From: Hydrogenovibrio sp965140365
GTDB taxonomy: Bacteria > Pseudomonadota > Gammaproteobacteria > Thiomicrospirales > Thiomicrospiraceae
Direction: 5' to 3' (one strand)
NCBI GenBank assembly: GCA_965140365.1
Contig: OZ223196.1
Length of the DNA stretch: 64,000 nt
Below, piece by piece: positions 60,519 through 64,000 of this stretch. The notes below the pieces were generated by a model, which was not told where the DNA came from, did not search any database, and worked only from the letters and a program-made list of their open reading frames with translations. The position numbers and the translations under genes were made by a program. The number at the start of each line of letters is the position of its first letter. Within the stretch, counting starts at the first letter, position 1.

Positions 60519-60543
60519 TATAAAAACACCCGCAGGAGTCGAC

Positions 60544-61746
60544 ATGTCTTATTTGAAAAATTTCCCCAATGCCGAAGGTTATTTTGGAGACTTCGGTGGC
60601 GCCTTTCTGCCGCCGGAACTGGAACCGCATTTCGCCGAAATCAATCAGGCGTATCTCACCCTCGGGCGCTCGGCGGATTTTTTGAATGAGCTGAAATACA
60701 TCCGCAAACATTATCAAGGCCGTCCCACCCCGGTGTATTACGCCCACAACCTGAGCCGCGAAGTCGGTGCGCACATTTACATGAAACGCGAAGACCTCAA
60801 TCACTCAGGCGCACACAAACTGAATCACTGCATGGCCGAAGCCTTGCTGGCCAAACACATGGGCAAAACCAAGCTGATTGCCGAAACCGGTGCCGGTCAA
60901 CACGGTGTGGCGCTGGCCACGGCCGCCGCTTATTTCGGGATGGAATGCGAAATTCACATGGGCGAAATCGACATCGCCAAAGAAGCCCCCAACGTCACCC
61001 GCATGAAGCTGCTGGGCGCCACGGTCGTGCCGGTCTCGTTTGGCGGACGCAGTTTGAAAGAAGCCGTCGATTCCGCCTTCCAATCCTATGTGCCGCAAGC
61101 CGACACCGCCTTATTCGCCATCGGTTCCGTGGTGGGGCCGCATCCGTTCCCGATGATGGTGCGCGATTTTCAATCCGTGGTCGGGCACGAAGCGCGTGAA
61201 CAATATTTGGAAATGGTCGGCGAATTGCCGGATCAAGTCGGCGCCTGTGTCGGCGGCGGCTCCAACGCCATGGGCATGTTCGCCGGATTCATTGAAGACG
61301 AAACCGTCACCTTGAACGGGGTGGAACCGCTGGGCAAAGGCACCAAACTCGGCGAACACTCCGCCACCATGACGTATGGCAAACCCGGCATGATTCACGG
61401 CTTCAAATGCATGTTGCTGTCCGACGAAGAAGGCAACCCGGCCCCGGTCCACTCCATTGCCTCCGGCTTGGATTACCCGGGAGTGGGCCCGGAACACTCA
61501 TATTTGAAAACCGAAGGACGCGTAAACTATCACGGCGTCACCGATCAGGAAACGCTGGACGCCTTCTACAAACTCTCCAGCGCAGAAGGCATTATTCCGG
61601 CACTGGAAAGTGCCCATGCCGTCGCCTGGGCCATGAAACACGGTCAAGAAAACCCGGGCAGTACCATTTTGATTAATTTGTCCGGTCGCGGCGACAAGGA
61701 CATTGATTACGTCACGGAAACCTTTGGTTTCGGCGAAACGCCCTAA
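60544..61746 (+). CDS. trpB: Tryptophan synthase beta chain (orphan TrpB)
   Basis: 400 aa PLP enzyme making tryptophan from indole and serine. The PLP lysine is Lys92 (HSGAHKLNH), the catalytic Glu lies in AETGAGQHGVA, and CVGGGSNAMG binds phosphate. The N-terminus (EGYFGDFGGAFLPPELEPHF) differs from the common EFGGQYVPETL type. It is not next to trpA or other trp genes. GCAGGAG lies before the ATG. The gene may be a second trpB copy, or a split-off member of the trp pathway. Confidence 0.95.
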   Translation: MSYLKNFPNAEGYFGDFGGAFLPPELEPHFAEINQAYLTLGRSADFLNELKYIRKHYQGRPTPVYYAHNLSREVGAHIYMKREDLNHSGAHKLNHCMAEALLAKHMGKTKLIAETGAGQHGVALATAAAYFGMECEIHMGEIDIAKEAPNVTRMKLLGATVVPVSFGGRSLKEAVDSAFQSYVPQADTALFAIGSVVGPHPFPMMVRDFQSVVGHEAREQYLEMVGELPDQVGACVGGGSNAMGMFAGFIEDETVTLNGVEPLGKGTKLGEHSATMTYGKPGMIHGFKCMLLSDEEGNPAPVHSIASGLDYPGVGPEHSYLKTEGRVNYHGVTDQETLDAFYKLSSAEGIIPALESAHAVAWAMKHGQENPGSTILINLSGRGDKDIDYVTETFGFGETP

Positions 61747-61757
61747 GCAAACTCAGC

Positions 61758-61796
61758 GAAAACGGGAAGTTGCGGCTTCTCGTTTTTCCCGTCACG
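61758..61796 (+). terminator. Weak candidate terminator after trpB
   Basis: GAAG/CTTC encloses a short loop and is followed by TCGTTTTT; a larger CGGGAA/TTCCCG pair encloses both. Stem strength is low. Confidence 0.4.
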
Positions 61797-61812
61797 ATTC
61801 CATTCCAACCCC

Positions 61813-62634
61813 ATGACCCCATCCCTTTCAATAAAGGCTTCACCCTGTCCCGACAAGGCGCTGGCGCTCGCCGAACGGCTGGATTTGCCTTTAAACACCG
61901 ACCTGAACTCCGATTCGAACACCGAAAGCCATTTTGCGCTCGGCTGGTGGTCGGACCCCAAAGCCACCTCCGAAACCCAAGCACTGAAACTGGCACTGTT
62001 TCCGCCCATCAGCGGCCCGGTCTACGTGGATTTCGTCGGCGGCAAGAAAAACCATCGGCGCCAGTTCGGCGGCGGTAAAGGCCAGCCGTTGGCAAAAGCC
62101 GTGGCCATTCAAAATCAACCCCGCATACTGGACGCCACCGCCGGTATGGGCGGCGATGCGTTTGTGTTTGCCAGCCTGGGTTGCCATGTCACCTTGGTGG
62201 AACGTTCGCCCATCGTCGCCGCCTTACTGGCCGACGCGTTAGAGCGCGCCCGCCAACCCGACGTGCCGGACGACATTCGCCAAATTGTTGAACGCATGAC
62301 CTTGGTGAACGCCGATGCGGCGGCTTATTTGACCACAGAAACACCCGCTGTCGAGGTGGTGTATCTCGACCCGATGTATCCGGAAAAGAAAAAAACCGCC
62401 GCTGCCAAAAAAGACATGCAGGCGCTACAAGCGCTAGTCGGGCCGGATATGGACAGTGACGCTCTGTTAGCGGCCGCCTTACACACCGCCGAAAAGCGTG
62501 TGGTCGTCAAACGCCCCAAAGGGGCACCACCGTTGAACGGCCCCGAACCCAATGCCAGCGTGCAAAGCCCCAATACCCGCTACGACATTTACAGTATCAA
62601 AGCGTTAAATCCACTCAAAGATTCAAGTAAATAA
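61813..62634 (+). CDS. rsmJ: 16S rRNA m2G1516 methyltransferase
   Basis: 273 aa SAM methyltransferase. The signatures are VDFVGGKKNHRRQFGGGKGQPLAKAV, motif I ILDATAGMGGDAFVFASLGC, the catalytic VVYLDPMYPEKKKTAAAKKD and VVKRPKGAPPL, all typical of RsmJ. It methylates G1516 of 16S rRNA in the ribosomal small subunit. It is preceded by a 66-bp gap after trpB. Confidence 0.95.
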   Translation: MTPSLSIKASPCPDKALALAERLDLPLNTDLNSDSNTESHFALGWWSDPKATSETQALKLALFPPISGPVYVDFVGGKKNHRRQFGGGKGQPLAKAVAIQNQPRILDATAGMGGDAFVFASLGCHVTLVERSPIVAALLADALERARQPDVPDDIRQIVERMTLVNADAAAYLTTETPAVEVVYLDPMYPEKKKTAAAKKDMQALQALVGPDMDSDALLAAALHTAEKRVVVKRPKGAPPLNGPEPNASVQSPNTRYDIYSIKALNPLKDSSK

Positions 62635-62821
62635 AGGCACGTTTGCAAGGTCTAGACATTCCTTCACGTTCACGCCTTGATCTGACAAACTTGGCGTTGC
62701 CAGAATTCATTGGAGGGTTAATCAAGGTGCCCTAAATTTTAAAACCCGTCAGGAAAGAGTTTTGTTGTGTGTTTATTTTGATAAAATGCAGTCAAACTCT
62801 TAGGCGAGAAAGGATGCCCCT

Positions 62822-64000
62822 TTGTTTGATTCGATTGTACGTCATAAGCGACTGCTGCTTTTAGTGTTGGGTCTGGTGGTTTTAGTTCAGGTTAGCAGCT
62901 ACTACTGGATCAAACGAATCAATGAACAGATTGAAACCTTTCGCCATCAAAACATCGCTCAAACGCTATCTCAAGACGTATATCACCAGATCAATGAAAA
63001 ACAAGCCGCCTCCACAGCCATCGCTCTGACCTTGGCCAACGACGTCAGCCACCTGCTGGCCGAACACAACGGTATTCAATACCATGCCTTCAGCAACCTG
63101 ATTACGCAGATCACCCAAAAATCCAACTATAAAAATCTTTGGGTACAGGTTTTGAACCCGAAAGGGGGCATCGTTTACCGTAATTGGACAAAAGAAGAGA
63201 CCAATGATACTTCGATGTCCGACTTGCAACGGTTGCAAGCCCCGAGAAAAGACATCGCCACCGATGCGTTCGATTTAACCATTCGCATCATCACACCGAT
63301 TTTCCATCAAAAAAAACGCGTCGGCTTTCTATTCTTGATTTCACACTTCAATTCGATTCAACGTTATTTTGAAGGAAAAAATATTCAAACACTGGCCATT
63401 GTACCGCCCAAGCTTGCGCAAACCATGCAGCACCCTTTTAGCAAACACCATAAAGACGGTTTCTACATCGCCAACCTGAACCCCAACCCCGCTCTGATGA
63501 AACAAATCACCGGTGAAGACTTAAAACGCTGGACGCGTCAAACCGCCCAGCCGACCGTTTGGGAGAATAAACTGGTGGTCGCGATTCCGCTTCGAAACCT
63601 AAAAAAAGCGCCGCAAGGCACGTTACTGGCCTTTTATCCGCTTGAGGCCGCCCTTCAGACAGATGCCACTTCGGAACTCTTAGCTACAAAAAACATCGCC
63701 TTAATCGCCAATATCACCCTGACACTGCTATTACTGTCAGGCCTGGTCACTTTTCTCATTAAAAAACAACGGGATTATTTCCAACGCATCATCAATTCCG
63801 AAGAAGAAATCGTATTGGTTTCCAATGGCGAACGTTTGATCGATGCCAATCAGCAACTTTACAATTACTTCGACGATTTCCACAGCAACAAACGTAGTTG
63901 CATCTGCGACTATTTTGTTGAAGAGGACGGTTTTGTACAAAAGTACATGGGCGACCAACTTTGGCTGAATTATTTACTGGAAAATCCAAATCAAGTTCAT
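62822..64000 (+). CDS. Membrane sensor protein with PAS-like domain, 5' part, TTG start
   Basis: 393 codons run open to the window end. The start is read as TTG at 62822, with AAAGGA 7 nt upstream; no ATG lies in frame nearby. The first membrane helix (LLLLVLGLVVLVQVSSYYW) is followed by a ~270-residue periplasmic region, a second helix (IALIANITLTLLLLSGLVTFLI) and a PAS-like domain (RIINSEEEIVLVSNGERLIDANQQLYNYF, CICDYFVEEDGFVQKYM). That PAS type commonly precedes GGDEF or histidine kinase domains; the output domain is outside the window. TAAAAT near 62783 may be the -10. The 185-bp gap before it holds no other feature. Confidence 0.85.
   Translation, partial: MFDSIVRHKRLLLLVLGLVVLVQVSSYYWIKRINEQIETFRHQNIAQTLSQDVYHQINEKQAASTAIALTLANDVSHLLAEHNGIQYHAFSNLITQITQKSNYKNLWVQVLNPKGGIVYRNWTKEETNDTSMSDLQRLQAPRKDIATDAFDLTIRIITPIFHQKKRVGFLFLISHFNSIQRYFEGKNIQTLAIVPPKLAQTMQHPFSKHHKDGFYIANLNPNPALMKQITGEDLKRWTRQTAQPTVWENKLVVAIPLRNLKKAPQGTLLAFYPLEAALQTDATSELLATKNIALIANITLTLLLLSGLVTFLIKKQRDYFQRIINSEEEIVLVSNGERLIDANQQLYNYFDDFHSNKRSCICDYFVEEDGFVQKYMGDQLWLNYLLENPNQVH

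Noticed and set aside
62815..62866. Short frame starting at the ATG 62814
   Set aside because: It stops after 16 codons; the conserved sensor sequence is in the frame opened by the TTG at 62822.

Overview
The window looks like chromosomal DNA of a sulfur-oxidising, chemolithoautotrophic gammaproteobacterium of the Thiomicrospira/Hydrogenovibrio kind. This is an inference from SoxA/SoxX-type cytochromes, a complete cbb3 oxidase locus, gammaproteobacterial gene orders (his-hinT-tatABC, bioBFHC, gltBD) and moderate GC content. No rRNA, tRNA, CRISPR array, prophage or transposase was seen.

Layout: 1-6922 holds the 3' half of gpmI and gltBD. 7097-7834 is an orphan gene. 7891-16615 (minus) is a cbb3 oxidase locus, ccoNOQP, a 45-residue membrane protein, then ccoG, ccoH, ccoI and ccoS, with an FNR-type site upstream of ccoN. 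17019-22713 carries hisBHAFE, a HIT protein and tatABC. 22622-25938 has a DUF255 protein, a YugP-type zinc protease and comF. 26010-30066 is bioBFHC. 30131-40363 (minus) has an LPP20/CsgG-like lipoprotein pair, a PAS chemoreceptor, the TIGR03545/TIGR03546 pair and priA. 40549-42531 has a divergent tetR/MAPEG pair and a cytochrome b561.

42612-48582 (minus) is a periplasmic sulfur module: SoxA, a small cytochrome c, SoxX, a Tat-exported metallo-hydrolase, a DsrE protein and a rhodanese. It lies behind a sigma-54-like promoter and next to a sigma-54 activator gene. SoxYZ and SoxB are not in the window. 48662-56075 (minus) is a probable molybdate/tungstate (or metal chelate) uptake locus: TonB receptor, binding protein, luciferase-like flavoenzyme, FecCD-type permease, Mop, ModD and an ABC ATPase. 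A 26-bp element is shared 24/26 between the modD and receptor upstream regions. 56405-64000 has a DUF2059 protein, a MOSC protein/glutamine amidotransferase pair divergent from a MocR regulator, a uracil-DNA glycosylase relative, an orphan trpB, rsmJ and the start of a membrane sensor.

Two genome-scale signals cut across these regions. The palindrome CCAGGCCTGG occurs at least 18 times exactly, where about 0.06 would be expected by chance; five intergenic copies are extended into perfect 20-28 bp palindromes placed as terminators. A 160-bp MITE-like element with 16-bp terminal inverted repeats and 5-bp target duplications occurs twice, once directly upstream of trpB. Gene functions are assigned by recognising families from sequence; no database search was run.
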